A program made the translations under genes and the position numbers. Of a stretch of 64,000 nucleotides of DNA, positions 43,758 through 55,714 are shown one piece after another (positions within the stretch are counted from its first letter, which is position 1; each line of letters begins with the position of its first letter). The stretch lies in contig CM022298.1 of NCBI GenBank assembly GCA_011799875.1, forward strand, positions 260,393,757 to 260,457,756, written 5' to 3'. Source of the DNA: Thinopyrum elongatum (lineage: Eukaryota; Streptophyta; Magnoliopsida; Poales; Poaceae). The notes under the pieces are model-generated. The model was not told the DNA's origin. It made no database searches and saw nothing but the letters and a program-made list of their open reading frames with translations.

Positions 43758-46584
43758 TTACATGGAATCAAAAGCTTCTTCTTCAAAATCATCAAACAGG
43801 CTGTCTACTCTACAGTCCTGTTGTGAAAATTTGGCAGCTGTTTTTACTTGGTCATATACCAAGTTGACTGGAATTTCTTATCTGTCTGGTCCACGCGGTC
43901 CGACCCGGGCCATATGATTCGGATCAAGTCCGGTATACCGCGTTTTCACCATGGCCCAGGCCTCTCGTACACCTTCTCGGCACGCTGATACCTTCCATAG
44001 TCCAAAACGGCGCCGAGCTCCCTTGAACAAATTCATGAGCTCCTCCATACTTCCTGCAGGAGAATCGGCTAGCCATAGTGCCTTAGCCATGTTCCTCATT
44101 GCTTTTCGAGCTCGCTCGTGCAATTTGGACAACTCTTGTAGCAGGTCGCCTTGAAAATTGGACACTTCTTCCTCGGGCCGCCTAGTCAGCACACCTACAG
44201 ATACACACTTGTAAAACTATTCATCATGGGACCGTACAAAAGTCAGGATAAGAAGCATACTGAATATGCCGCCTTTCAGCTTTCTGTTCTCCTTCAAAGC
44301 ATCCGATAATTGGGCTCTTACGTCCTTCAACTCCTCGGCTTGCTTGATGTTTGCATCCTGTAGTTTGATTTTCTCATTAATGGTCCATGTTAATACTGAC
44401 CAGCGGCTTCTTGCCCTTCGGCATGTTGTTTGTCTGCTTGAGCAGCCCTTAGCCTCTCCTCCAGCGGATCTGTCGACCCTGCCAACAAAACGATGCATAT
44501 TCAAATAAAATCATCATAGGCACGGAGTCATATTTCCGGGCTACTGTTGTACCTACCGTCATGTGCCTTCTTGGATTTCTTCAAATTTTCCAGTTCGGCA
44601 GTGGCAACAGTTAGCTTAGTTCGGCATTCTTCTAGCTCCTTGGATAATGTGTTGTTTTTTTCCGTGAGTACCTGATGGCGTGATGATTCTTAAATCAGTT
44701 GGGCCAACTGCTTCAAGACTCGAGGGCTACTGGCATATGATTATTAAATCTACTCAAGAGTTCTTACCCACATATCCTTTGAGAGTTGGCGAATGGCTCC
44801 AGTAAGCCCATCCCGAGCAGCTTGGATGTATGCATCCGCTGAGCTGAAGGCGTTGAATGCCTCTTTGGTAAAATTTGGGTCGCGCATAGCCGTTCTCCGC
44901 CGCCGATGATTCATTGCGCTCTCCACTTCGGAGTTGGTGACGGATACGTCATCTGAATCCTCTGGGAGATGACAATCCGGCATAGCACCCATTTCAACCC
45001 CAGTCCTTGCAGAAGGGTCAGGGGCCGGATGAGCCTGCGCATGGTCGGCTAGGTCTCCGGATACAGTCCGGAGTACGCTCCTCCTACAATGTGGTATAGC
45101 AAAGCAGCGTTATAGTCCGGTCTATCCACTGAGAGCATGTTACAAAATTATTATACCTCTTTGACGAAGGAGAAGGCCCGGCAGCATCATTGTTTTCCTT
45201 TCTCCTCAAAGGTTTGCCCTGCGCGGGCGTCGTCTTCTTAGGGGACGCCTTTGCCATAGTTCGATGAGATGAGCGCCGCCCCTTGGAAGCACGATACAGT
45301 GCAGAGGGTGAGGCGCAAGGTGAAAACTCTTTTTTGAGGAGATGTCTCCTGAATACTTACATGGGAGGAGGGAAGAAGGCCGGGGTAATCGGCTATAATA
45401 GCCACTTCCGTGCCGTCATAGCTCGCCTGATAAAAAACTCCCTCCTTAAGCTCTATATATATATCCGGATCTTCTTCATATCCGGGATCTAAATCCCAAA
45501 TATGGTCCTCTGGCTGCAGAGCGGGGCTGTGGATCCCCTTGACGATCTTTCTCCATTCCTGTCAAAAATAGCCAGATTAAATTCGACTAACATAAACTCT
45601 GGGGAAATATTGAGTAATGCCAATAATGGAAAAACTCACCCAGGGGATGGTGTTGTACATGGAAAAGCCTTCCCGACATGTTAAACGAGCGAAGTCTTCC
45701 TTCTCCCCTTTGTATAGGTCGGCTAAGATGGCGGCCAGGGCGGCAAAATTGTCCGGACCCTTGCGTAGGCAACGGGAGGTATCATCCTCCCTGTTGTAAT
45801 GCCACATGGGAAAATCTCTGGATTGGAGCGGTTGGACGCATCGCGTTATGGGAATCGCCATGACCTCAATTATGGACAGCCCGGAGTTTGCAAGCACTCT
45901 GATCTTGTTTGCTAGTCTCGCGACCTCCGCGCTGTCTTCTTCCTCGAGGTTTCGGGGACGCCAGCCGGCACGCTTGTTTAAAGGAGCACTAGAGAATTCA
46001 GGAAGGTCGTGCCGGATTGGGTCCGGAAGAATAACGTCTTCAATATAAAACCACTCCGAGGGCCACTCTTCAGATGCCTTTTTTGGAGTGCCGGACAGGT
46101 ATCCTGTTCTGGCTATGCGCCATACTTCGGCGCCGCCCAACTCGAATATAGATCCCTTTTGGGAGCGAGGGACGAGGCAGAAAATTTTTCGCCATAGCTC
46201 GAAATGAGCCTCACAGCCCAGAAATAGCTCGCAAAGGGCAACGAAGTCCGCGATATGCAGGATGGAGCCTGGCATCAGATTGTGCAGTTGGAGACCGTAA
46301 TACTCCAGGAGGCCTCTGAGGAAAGGGTGGATAGGGAATCCTACGCCTCTCAGAAGGAAGGAAACGAAGCACACCCGCTCCTCTTTAGAAGGATTGGGGA
46401 AATTCTCCGCTAGGGCTTCACCGTTGTAGGATGTTAATCCAGCCCGAACGGAGACTAGATCCGCGGGAGGTAGATATCCCTGCGCCTGAAGTTCATTCAG
46501 ATGGGCGCGGGATACGGAGAAGCTTTCCCTATCGCCTTTTTGAAGGCCGTGGGGGCGTGAGGAAGAGCTAGGAGCACCGGCCAT
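43758..46584 (-). pseudogene. Seven-exon antisense gene, 'putative gypsy-type transposon' family
   Basis: Predicted exons on the minus strand: 46584-45640, 45558-45361, 45281-45157, 45083-44768, 44671-44557, 44478-44270, 44194-43758. Introns 1-5 have GT donors and AG acceptors, and the phases (0, 0, 2, 0, 1) join without a stop. Exon 1 (315 codons) has the helical core seen in the family known as putative gypsy-type transposon (GVGFPIHPFLRGLLEYYGL, then LMPGSILHIADFVALCELFL). Exons 5-6 are coiled-coil-like (LSKELEECRTKLTVATAELE). Lesions: exon 6 has a 1-base frameshift and a GC donor, and exon 7 a TAA at 43878-43880. The full product would be about 780 residues. I chose the ATG at 46584 because TATTTAAG at 46657-46664 makes it the first ATG of the likely transcript. 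Its role is unknown. Confidence 0.7.
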
Positions 46585-46656
46585 GTTTGGGCGATTTCCT
46601 ATGGCAGGTTCGAAGGATTTCTGCGTGGTGTGGGATGGCATCTGAGATCTAATCTC

Positions 46657-46664
46657 CTTAAATA
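46657..46664 (-). promoter_or_regulatory. TATA-like box of the seven-exon antisense gene
   Basis: TATTTAAG on the minus strand, about 75 bp before the ATG at 46584 and outside the 3' LTR. Confidence 0.55.
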
Positions 46665-46875
46665 GACTCCATCCCCGCATGGTCAAGGGGTTATTTGTAA
46701 AAGATATTTGGACCGTTCGTATTCATTCGACAAGTGGAAGCCGAGGCGACGGCAGCGAAGAATCAATATAGCATTCAAGATATGGAGCCGAACTATCGTC
46801 AATCCGAAGTATAATGGAGAACCCGCCTTGCAAAGCCGAAGACATGAAGCCGGATACTACATCATCATTGAAGGC

Positions 46876-46890
46876 GAGTTCGGGGGCTAC
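46876..46890 (+). promoter_or_regulatory. Polypurine tract of nested Gypsy element
   Basis: CGAGTTCGGGGGCTAC ends at the 3' LTR. The GGGGGCT core is shared with both Tat elements at 4-12 kb. Confidence 0.75.
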
Positions 46891-47363
46891 TGAGGGAGTC
46901 CTGGATAAGGGGGTCCTCGAGCATCCGGGCTATGTGACATGGGCCGGACTAATGGGCCGTGAAAATACAAGATAGAAGGCTTTCCCCCGTGTCCGGATGG
47001 GACTCTCCTTGGCGTGGATAACAAGCTTGGTGGCTAATCGTATAGCTTCCTTTCTTTGTAAACCGACTATGTACAACCCCAGCCCCCTCCGGTGTCTATA
47101 TAAATTGGAGGGGTTGGTCCGTAGGGGCAATCACAATTCCCGTAGGCTAGACATCTAGGGTTTAGCCATTACGATCTCGTGGTAGATCAACTCTTGTAAC
47201 CCCTATACTCATCAAATACAATCAAGCAGGACATGGGGTTTTACCTCCATTAAGAGGGCCCGAACCTGGGTAAACATCGTGTCCCCTGTCTCCTGTTACC
47301 TTCGATCCTCAGACGCATAGTTCGGGACCCCCTACCCAAGATCGGCCGGTTTTGACACCGACA
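46891..47363 (+). repeat. 3' LTR of nested Gypsy element
   Basis: It is the pair of 37252-37723 and ends CACCGACA, followed by GGCAT at 47364-47368. Confidence 0.93.
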
Positions 47364-50300
47364 GGCATCATCAAAGATAATTCACAAATATTCCTTTTCT
47401 GATTCTGCCCTAGGTGGATTTTTGAAAAGGAAGTGTTATTTATCTTTGCTTGTTTGACCCCAAACTTTTTGGACACCTTTTCCTGTCCATATAATTGCCC
47501 CATGACAAAATTCAACTCAATTTGCCTAGTAAATATTCTTGAGCAATTTTTCAAAGTTCCTGTCTGAGGGAAGCTTGTGTGAAGGAAGTACAAGATAGGC
47601 ATATCCAAATGAGTTGAAATTTTGCAAGGTCCTTCATATGATCAAATCATCACACTCCACCAAATTTGAGCTCATGTAACTCATCTATGTGAGCCCAGCT
47701 CCAACTCTTGGTTTCTGGTCAGATTTTCAGTTTGTGAAGCAACCATATTTTATATTGCTTCATTTAAGCTGAAAATTTACCAGGACATTCTCCTATCCAT
47801 ATCAACTCTCTCCACCAAGTTTTGGCCCATTTCATTGATCCATTTTCCCTGTGCAATTTTTCCAAGTTTCTGTCCAGGGAGATGCTTTATGAAGCAAGTG
47901 CTAGTTTGGTTCATCCAAATGGCATGAAACTTCTACAGAAGCTTCATATCATCAAATAACACACCTCCTCCAAATTTCAGCTCACGGCAATTATTTATGT
48001 GAGTGCCACTTCAAAATATCCAAATCTGACCAGTGGGTCACTTTCTACAGCAAGTGCTAGCTAAACCCTTCCTATTAAGCTGATTCTTGGTCATCTCAGT
48101 CATCTTAGTATGTGATCATCACCAGACAAATCCATTCCTTCGTTCCCAAGCTTCTGTCTCCATAGCACAGCACAAACACTTTGTTGCTGAGATGTTTTGG
48201 AACCTCCTGCCAATCTCTTCTTTGCCCCTGGACCGAATTATTTCTTCGTTTGGACTAAGGGTAGCAAGGTCCATCCACTGGACATGGTTGGCCCGGCCAG
48301 AACGCACCGCTTGCACCAGTGCACGCGGTGATCACGCTTGCGTCATGCTAATGGCAAGCTCTGGCTTGTTCCGGCCACTGTGCTCGTCCATTCCCTCGTC
48401 GTCTTGACGTCCAACCTTGTCCGGGAGCTCCCACGTGAGCCACTACATCGTCCCGTGCCTGGGCCCCCTCCTGGTTGGCCATGAATGCGCCGTAAACGCC
48501 ATGCCCGTGCCGCAAACCATCCCTGTCCTCCACTAGAGCCCAGCGTGAGCTGGCCCGTGATGCTCTAGAGGCTTCTTCCGCGCATATTTAAGCTGCGCCG
48601 AGGTCCTCCGCTCCTCATCCACCTCCCCAAGTTCCTCTCCCGACCATCGTAGTGCCCAATCTCGTCGTTTCCTCGCCGTTCGCCTCGGCCATCACCGGAG
48701 TTTGCTCCTCCCCGGCCACCTCGAGCCCCCTCTCGCCTCCCTAACCTCTCCACCGCCTCCTCCTCCTCTCTGCGAGCCACCCCACCCCATCACCCCTCGC
48801 CAGAGACGGCCACATCACTGGAGAACCCCACCGCCCCCACCTCTCTGTCCTCCTCCTGTCGCCGCCACTCGCCGTCGTTCCCGGCCGCCCCAGTGTCGGC
48901 TGACTACGGGAATGGGTGCGGCGTGGCCCTGCAGTCTCGCCGGTGGCCGCGCCACGGCCGGAGCCCGCCGGAGTCGCCCGGCCCCCTCGCCTCTGCCCTC
49001 CCCTGTTCCCCTCCTCTGCTTCACGGGGGAACAGGCGCGAGGAGGAAGACGACGCCCCCATCGGCCCCTCCCCCTGCCCCTGGGCCCCACACGTCATTGG
49101 CTCGGCCCCGCCATGTCAGATAAGTGGAAGCGCACTTACAGAAGTGCGTTTTCCTTATTCAGAAAGCATATTTTGAAAAGTACGTTTTCCCCTCTCGAAA
49201 GCGTATTCATTCCTTTGTTTTACCTAAAATACGTTTTACCTTCTGGAAAACGTATTCCTGTCAACTGCGGCTGAAAATATGTTTTCCTTTTCAGAAAACG
49301 TAATCTGCCCGAAGGCGCTATCGGTTTTTCCTCCCGGGGACTTGTTTGTAGTAGTTTTTATTACAGATTAGTCCCTCTCTTTCATCACCTCGTATCTCCG
49401 CGACCGTAACTCCGATCGAGGTGAAACCAACACCCACTTCTTCGTCTCGTCAAAATCTTTCTGTCGGTAACATTTTCACTACATGGTCCCACAATGAAAA
49501 TGACCATTTTGCCCTTGCTCCTAATCAGCCCCCTTCGAGAGAGAAGAACGTCTGGCAAATCGTTCCGCGGCTTCACCACACTTCTTCCCGTAGTCTTCGT
49601 CACCCCTAGGCAAGCCACAACATCCACTTGCATGATAGCCATGTAGTAGCCATGGTTTCTACTTGAATATTTAATAAATGTTTGCCCGTTAACTGCCTTC
49701 TTGTTTGCTTCTACTGTCGTTGTTTCGGTTATGATCGTGGATTCATGTTCACCTTCATGCTATGTTCCGATGCATCTTGTTAGCTTGTACTACTTGCTAG
49801 TATCATGTTCACATGTTATGCTTGGTACAAGTAGTACATGCTGGTAGTAGTGGTGTTCATTCTGAGGTATGCTAGTCGTCTGTTATCAAGTACCGTTGCT
49901 ATGCATGTTCCTTTGCATCTCGCTGGTTATATGCTTACTTGGTAGTATTATTGTTATATTCTTGCATGGTATTTATTTATGATGCTAGTAGTCATGCTAT
50001 GCTCATGTGTAATGTATGCTTATGCTTGTCAGTATGCCATGTTCATTTGGTTAAATGCTTCATTGTGGTTATGCTCGATGATTGTGTTGCACCTCCATGC
50101 TTATGTTGATATCATGCTCATGCATTATAGTTGCATCATATTTTATTATGGCTCAGTTCATTGCATTCAAGTTTAACTGGATAATAATGAACTTGAACAA
50201 CTGTTGGCTGAGTCATGGTGCCACCAAATTGAGCTGACCAGTGCAGCCACATTTGCCTTTTATGGGAAGGCCCTAACGCGGTCTATTGTCATGCCTCCAA

Positions 50301-51484
50301 CGAGGGAAGGTTATGGGCGCACACTACCCTGATCAGGTAGGCGGACATAAACCTTGTGTGCCCGTTGTTGTTGTAAGGATCCTTGTCCCCGTTTGGGACC
50401 GTTTATGTTTTCCCACTACGATGGCCGTTGAATGTCACGGGTTGACATCGGGGCCACCCAGAACTTAGCCCAAATGGGAGTTTGTCGGAGTGGCTGGGAG
50501 AGTGTGATGGCAATAGATCGGTTTTGTCAGAATGCCGTTGGTCCACTCGAATGGGAGCACGAGGCCATGGGTTCCGTGGTGTGGGTACAGTGTACTAACC
50601 TCTGCAGAGTGTGTGTTTAATCTATCGATAGCCGCGCCCGCGGATATGGGCCCAGTTCGTAGTCGGTCACACTATGAGCCAACTATAATAATAACTTGAT
50701 TAATAATAACCCCGGTTTGATGATGAGAAGGAGATTGGTTGTGATCGAGAGAGGATCACGGAGGTATCATGGATACCGAAGTTGGTTGATTTTTATGTGA
50801 TCGTGAAAGGACCACGACGGTATCGTGGATACCGAGGTTGGTAAGTGGATGTACGAGATGGTTACGAGGTATCCGCCGAGCAAGAGTAAGTTGGTGCATG
50901 TGAATGTTAACCTGTTACATGTAGTATCATCTTGTTCACATGCTCATGCTATGCTTGTTCTAGCCGTGTCATGTTTAGTTTGCGCATGCCATGTTGTTCT
51001 GTTAGTATCTTGCTCATGATTGCTTTAACCTGCTAATGCCATGCTGTCGTTTGTCTTGACTGATTTTGGTTATTGTGAGCTTGCAAGTACATTCAATGTA
51101 CTGACCTGGCGTGTCATGCCAGTTTGCAGGTCGTGCCGAGTTTTCTTGCTTGTTTGGTGTGGTTCCTATGTTCGCAAGCTAGGATAAACGTTCCAGCCAG
51201 AGTCCCTGGGGATTGGAGTCCATCATCGTCATTCGTTGTTCCGCTGCCAGTAGAGGTTCCGCTGCCTCGAGTTGTTATTCTGCTTGCATAGAGCAACTGT
51301 GGTTGGCGTAGCATCGCCGTGCCGGTGTTATTCATTGTAATATCGAAGACATTGTATTCATATTCGTGTTGTAATAGAGAGTTGGTTTGTTCTATGCTAA
51401 GCAATGCCGTATTCCAAAAGACTTCACCTCGATCTCTGGGCTGGAATACGGGGCGTTCCAGTTTCTCTTAGCCGCGGTGCCATA
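47364..51484 (+). repeat. 3' LTR of LARD, second piece
   Basis: It continues the sequence interrupted at 37251 (GGCATCATCAAAG) and matches 29818-33946 closely. It ends GCCATA where the 5' LTR has GCCACA, and GCTAA at 51485-51489 follows. Confidence 0.92.
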
Positions 51485-51489
51485 GCTAA

Positions 51490-52357
51490 GTAGTCTCAAG
51501 TCATTGACTGCATACACACCCCACGTCTCCTATTGGCTGATTTCTTTTTTCATGGCAAAAAATAGGGAACAAGGTGGGTAGTTAATGCACTGCGCCTAAA
51601 AGTTTTGGGATTATTTGGTTTTCGTAACATGACTAATGCACCAGTACGGAGGTAGTACAATAGTGGTCTTATTGATGAGATTTCAGATTTGATCTATCTA
51701 CTGGAAGGGAGAGTGTATAATATCATCGGAAACTACATTCAAAACTGAATAAAACAATACTCCATGTATTTATTTACGGAGGGAGTAGTATATTTTTTGT
51801 GACATGCATTACTAGATATTGCTAGTCAAATACTAAATCCAGACGGAGGTGGTAGTACTACTAAATCCAGACGATGGTAGTACTAGTAGTACTAGTAGTA
51901 CTATACTACACGTTGGTCAAATTATGACGTGCTGCTTCTCACAGTGAAGTGACAAGACCCTGCGCCAGAGATGACACCTGAGTGTAGGCGGAGTGTTCAA
52001 CATACCAAAGTCAGCCTCACCATGTGCAGTCACTATCATCATGGCTGTAGAGCTAGCCTGCTTACAACTAGCCGTGTTCAAGATAATTTCCCGTGCGTTG
52101 CCATGAGTAATAATAAATATTGTACTCGAGTAATGGGTATATCGTTGCCGCACCTATGCACGTGAACATTTATCGTAACATAGTACGTTGTGCTAGATAG
52201 TCGTAATATTACAAGGTTCGAACTTATATTACAAATGCTAGGAGTAATGTTTCACCTATGAAGAGGGAATTATTAGGAAGTTTACCTAAGAACTTTCGTT
52301 ACTTTAGGTGGATGCAACATTATCATACAAACTAACATCCACCACCCTGACAAGTCA
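51490..52357. other. Intergenic DNA with MITE fragments
   Basis: Pieces of mariner-type MITE ends lie near 51640 (GTACGGAGGTAGTAC) and at about 51770-51900 (TTTACGGAGGGAGTAGTA, TTTTGTGACATGCATTA). No gene was supported. Confidence 0.5.
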
Positions 52358-53114
52358 CTAATGGGCAAAGAAAATTTTGAGTCTCTTGCGACTTGATGTT
52401 TCAAAAACAAATTCAGCTTCTACAGAGCCTTTTTCATTTAGGCTTAGATGCTTGCGGTGATCAGCAGGCCATTCATTGTTGCGCCAGAGAACGCCAAACC
52501 TCATTACCTTGAGCACACTTGCCTCCATAACAAAGAACCTGGCCAATTTAATCTCAGATGTGGTGCCTCGGTAGTTGATCAAATCAATCTCTGTAAGATG
52601 GAGATCAAGGCATTCGATGAGATTGTTATATTGCAACACATTTTTCACTTTTAGGTATTTTTATCTGCAAAAGAAGAGAACATATTAGAGCAGATGGCTG
52701 TATAAGATTGCCGTGTCATCAAAAGCTACCAATATCATTCACTCATACGATAGGGTTGGCTGTAAGGCTAGTGCTAATTTTTCACTCTCTCTCCTTCTCT
52801 TAATTTCCTCTCATTTACTCATTTTACCTGGGAGCACGTGAAGAGGTTGGCCACAGTGTGAGCATTTGTTGCCAGTATAATAAGCCATAGGAAAGGAGTA
52901 CTCTAGTACTAGCACTTCATTTTAATCAGTTGTGGGTCCAACTTTAAAACTATACTAGAGGCAGCACACTGCGAAGCTTTGATATAAGCTTAGAGGCAGG
53001 TCAGTGGGTCCCAGGATAGAGGCAAACTTATCTATGGATGCTCTTAGCACCCACTTCCCACTATGACTAGCCTTGGCTACAACAACAAAAAAGGGCTTAT
53101 AGCCCACTATTGTA

Positions 53115-53361
53115 CTACCTCCATCTTACTAGTTCATAGGTCCCCTTCGTATTTAGTGTAAAATTTTGACCATAGATTTACATAAGAAAATGTCAATGCA
53201 TGTCACCAAAAATTATACCATTGGAAATTATGTTCAAATATGAATCCAATGATATAAGTTTTAGTGACATGCATTAACATTTTGTTAGTTAAATCTATGG
53301 TCAAATTTGATACTACAAAATACCAAGGGGACTAGTAATTAGTAAACCAGGACGGAGGTAG
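53115..53361. mobile_element. Mariner-type MITE in F-box intron 2
   Basis: Ends TACTACCTCC and GGAGGTAGTA are inverted repeats. The centre carries TTTGACCATAGATTTA and its inverse AAATCTATGGTCAAA, and TTTTAGTGACATGCATTAA. It is related to 27962-28187. Confidence 0.85.
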
Positions 53362-53374
53362 TACTTGCTCTTAG

Positions 53375-53731
53375 GGCATCCACAGTGGTTGGAGGTAGCA
53401 TTGCCTCTAAGCTGGGGTCCACATTGTTGCCTCTAAGGTTAGTCCAAAATGCCGCAATGTATGGCATTTGAGTGCAGCCTCTACAACGGTCCCACAAAAA
53501 CAATAATCAAGTTGATATGTGATACAGTTTTCAGTTGGGAGACTCAAGAAAGTGGATGACATGTAGGGACAGATGAATGTTCTAATTGAAACAAAAGCTT
53601 GGAGGCAGCCTCTTAGCTTAGAGGCGATACCAAGGATTTTTTGCTAGAGGCAACTCCATGCAATGTATAGAGGCATCTAAAGGCTTAGAGGCAAGCTATA
53701 GAGGCAGCAAAAGTGCACATTGTGGATGCTA
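53375..53731. mobile_element. Probable MITE with GCATCCACARTG ends
   Basis: GCATCCACAGTGG at the left and CACATTGTGGATGC at the right are inverted repeats. The inside is rich in GAGGCA and TTAGAGGC blocks. The superfamily is unsure (hAT or Harbinger) because no clean target duplication was seen. Related but incomplete sequence lies at about 52750-53040. Confidence 0.6.
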
Positions 53732-55052
53732 GTGTAAGTTACTTCCCACTATGACTAGCCATGGCTACAACAACAACAAAACTATGTAGGTGATCACGTG
53801 AGAATAAATAGTAAAAACATTTCTTTCAGTATATAGTGCGTAGATACAGTTTTGAACACTACACTTGTCATTGTAACTTGGGAAAATTACGAAAAAATGA
53901 GCTCCGTTATGGTTCAAATTTAATAGGAAAGGAGTTTCACCTCGATGAGTAGCTTCTCCGTGCATGGAAAGCATGTAAGGAATCCAACAACTTGATCCAG
54001 ATGGGGGCCGATAGATTTCATTGCCAAGATCTTCACTGTGCACACAGACTGGGTCAAGCTTGTGGGAATCATTTTCTGGATGACAATCGAACATACATAA
54101 AAAAAATTAAAAATGTGATTTTCAAGAAGAAGGATAAGAAGAAGTGTGTTGTACCTGAACGATTATGGATCCATTTACAAGTTCGGAGAATTTCGCAGCT
54201 GAGTAGGCCAACGCTGTCAATTTCGGCGCGTCAATGACCCTGATTTTTGTTGGACCTTCTAGATCAGATACAAGCAATATCTCAAGGAAAGGCGCATTCT
54301 CAATGACCATATCGTGAAACAGCACAGCTGATCTCTTCCCAAGTAATTTCTTGTTGCGGGGCCAGCAAGATACATAAATCCATCGAAGATTCATCGAGGC
54401 GATGTGGAGGGTAATGAACCCGTGGATCAGCCGATGACAAAGGTACTCGAGTGCAGTACAGCCGCGGAGCAGGTGCTCCATAGCCTCCTTCGAGATGCCA
54501 ATGTCGAAGAGCTTGAGCTGCTTGAATTGAGGGAGAAGAAGAGTCGGCACGACATTAATCTGGGGGAAATAGAAGGAGCTGAACCTACAGCGGCGCAGCA
54601 TTGGCGCGAGGCGGAGCGCGGATGGCGGCAGAGAGCAACATCGTCCACCTTCAAACCTAAGCTCCTCGAGCTGATCTAAGGCGGGGGATAAGAATCACTC
54701 GTCGAACTTGGCTTGGACCTTGCAGTTGGTACTGAACATGCATATGTCAAGGCGTATGGCTGGCCCAGGGTGCAATGCAAGGATCTTGGAGACTGCGGCA
54801 ATGCATTTGCAATCCCCATCGCAGAGGCAGTTGTCCACGATGAGGTTGAGGGGGACACGGCGCCATAGGGGGCGACAAAACCAGGAGAGCTGGGTGGTCC
54901 GCACGGCAGATTTGGTGGGGAGGGGGGTGATGATAACGAGCAGCATGGTCGGGGAGGCTGCTAATGAAGTCCAGGGTCACCGGATGCGGTTTTGGCTCGA
55001 GCCGCCTCCGCTTGTTGGCTGCCTCACCGTCCATCTCAGTCGGCGATGACAC

Positions 55053-55460
55053 CTGTGTACACGTGTGCTGGTGTGTATTGTGTGCTGGGTGTGCGCGAGT
55101 GCGTCCTTGTGTTCATGCCTCCATGCAGTGGTGTAGTGTGCGCGAGTGCGTTATTCACGCGGAAGAAGTGTGCCCTCAATTTCGTAGCGTGCGTGGTGCT
55201 ACTGCGAGTGGTTTCAACTTTGTTTACTTCACCGCATGTCAGATGGGCCTCTAGTTTCTTTATTTTCACCCACTGCCACATGGGCCAGCACACCAAGATA
55301 GAGAACCCGAGCTGATAAGGCAGCATGTGGACTGGTTGACCAGTCAACTAAACAATATACGGAGCTATACGCTGACACAGTGACAGTATAATCCCTCCGT
55401 AAAGAGAGATCGAGTGAGAGGGGAGGCCCGTGAGAGATAGTAGAGAGAAAGAAAGAGCTA
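55053..55460. other. Upstream flank of F-box gene
   Basis: GT-rich sequence; no clear TATA box or gene. AGTATAATCCCTCCGTAAAG near 55387 is a MITE-end fragment. Confidence 0.45.
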
Positions 55461-55707
55461 CTCCCTCCGTTCGATAATGTAGTGCCTATATTTTTTTGAA
55501 AAGTCAAACTTTTGAAACTTTGACCAAGTTTATAAAGAAATTACTTATATCTACAATACCAAAGATAAATGATAGGAACTAAGTACATGTTGTGATGAAT
55601 CTATTGATTGTTCCTGATGTAAATGTTTTTCTTCTCCACATATACTTGGTCAAACTTTTCTGTGGTTTGACATTTCAAAAGAGACATATGCTATGGACGT
55701 GAGAGAG
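55461..55707. mobile_element. Stowaway-type MITE
   Basis: It starts CTCCCTCCGTTCGATAATG after TA (55459-55460) and ends ATGGACGTGAGAGAG before TA (55708-55709). Inside are AGTCAAACTTTTGAAACTTTG and its inverse TTGGTCAAACTT, arranged as a long hairpin. Confidence 0.85.
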
Positions 55708-55714
55708 TACCTAA

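Larger units (their letters stand above)
37252..47363 (+). mobile_element. Nearly complete Tat-like Gypsy element with antisense gene
   Basis: 10.1 kb, with LTRs of about 472 bp at both ends, target duplication GGCAT, a gag-protease-RT-RNase H-integrase frame on +, and a multi-exon gene on the minus strand between pol and the 3' LTR. I counted about 17 differences between the two LTRs by hand (about 3.6 percent). All enzyme motifs are present; a nonsense codon and a 2-base insertion break the polyprotein. It lies inside the 3' LTR of the LARD and is therefore the younger insertion. Confidence 0.93.
29470..51484 (+). mobile_element. LARD-type retrotransposon (Sukkula-like), split by a nested element
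   Basis: Two LTRs of about 4.47 kb (29470-33946; 36923-37251 plus 47369-51484) enclose only 2.98 kb of internal DNA. A 5-bp duplication GCTAA flanks the whole. The primer site resembles initiator tRNA-Met, and the polypurine tract is at 36907-36922. No gag-pol is present. Very long LTRs with a short internal domain fit the Large Retrotransposon Derivatives described for Triticeae; the name Sukkula is suggested by the sizes only. A hand comparison of 240 bases of the LTRs gave about 8 differences. Confidence 0.88.
52358..55034 (-). pseudogene. F-box/LRR/FBD-type gene, broken
   Basis: Predicted on the minus strand: exon 1 55034-54155, exon 2 54075-53941, exon 3 52664-52358. Exon 1 starts MDGEAANKRRRLEPKPHP and continues with an F-box-like segment (MLLVIITPLPTKSAVRTTQL, then LWRRVPLNL) and leucine-rich repeats. 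Exon 3 ends with an FBD-like domain (FFVMEASVLKVMRFGVLWRN). The donor CAG/GTACAA and acceptor CATCCAG/AAAATG join exons 1 and 2 in phase 0. Lesions: a frameshift near 54945, a TGA for Trp at 54695-54697, and a 1-base frame conflict at the start of exon 3. F-box proteins recruit substrates to SCF ubiquitin ligases; this copy looks inactive. An ATG six codons further upstream (55052) is also possible. Confidence 0.8.

Noticed and set aside
46708..46893. 61-codon + frame before the 3' LTR
   Set aside because: It overlaps the antisense promoter and the polypurine tract and has no motif.
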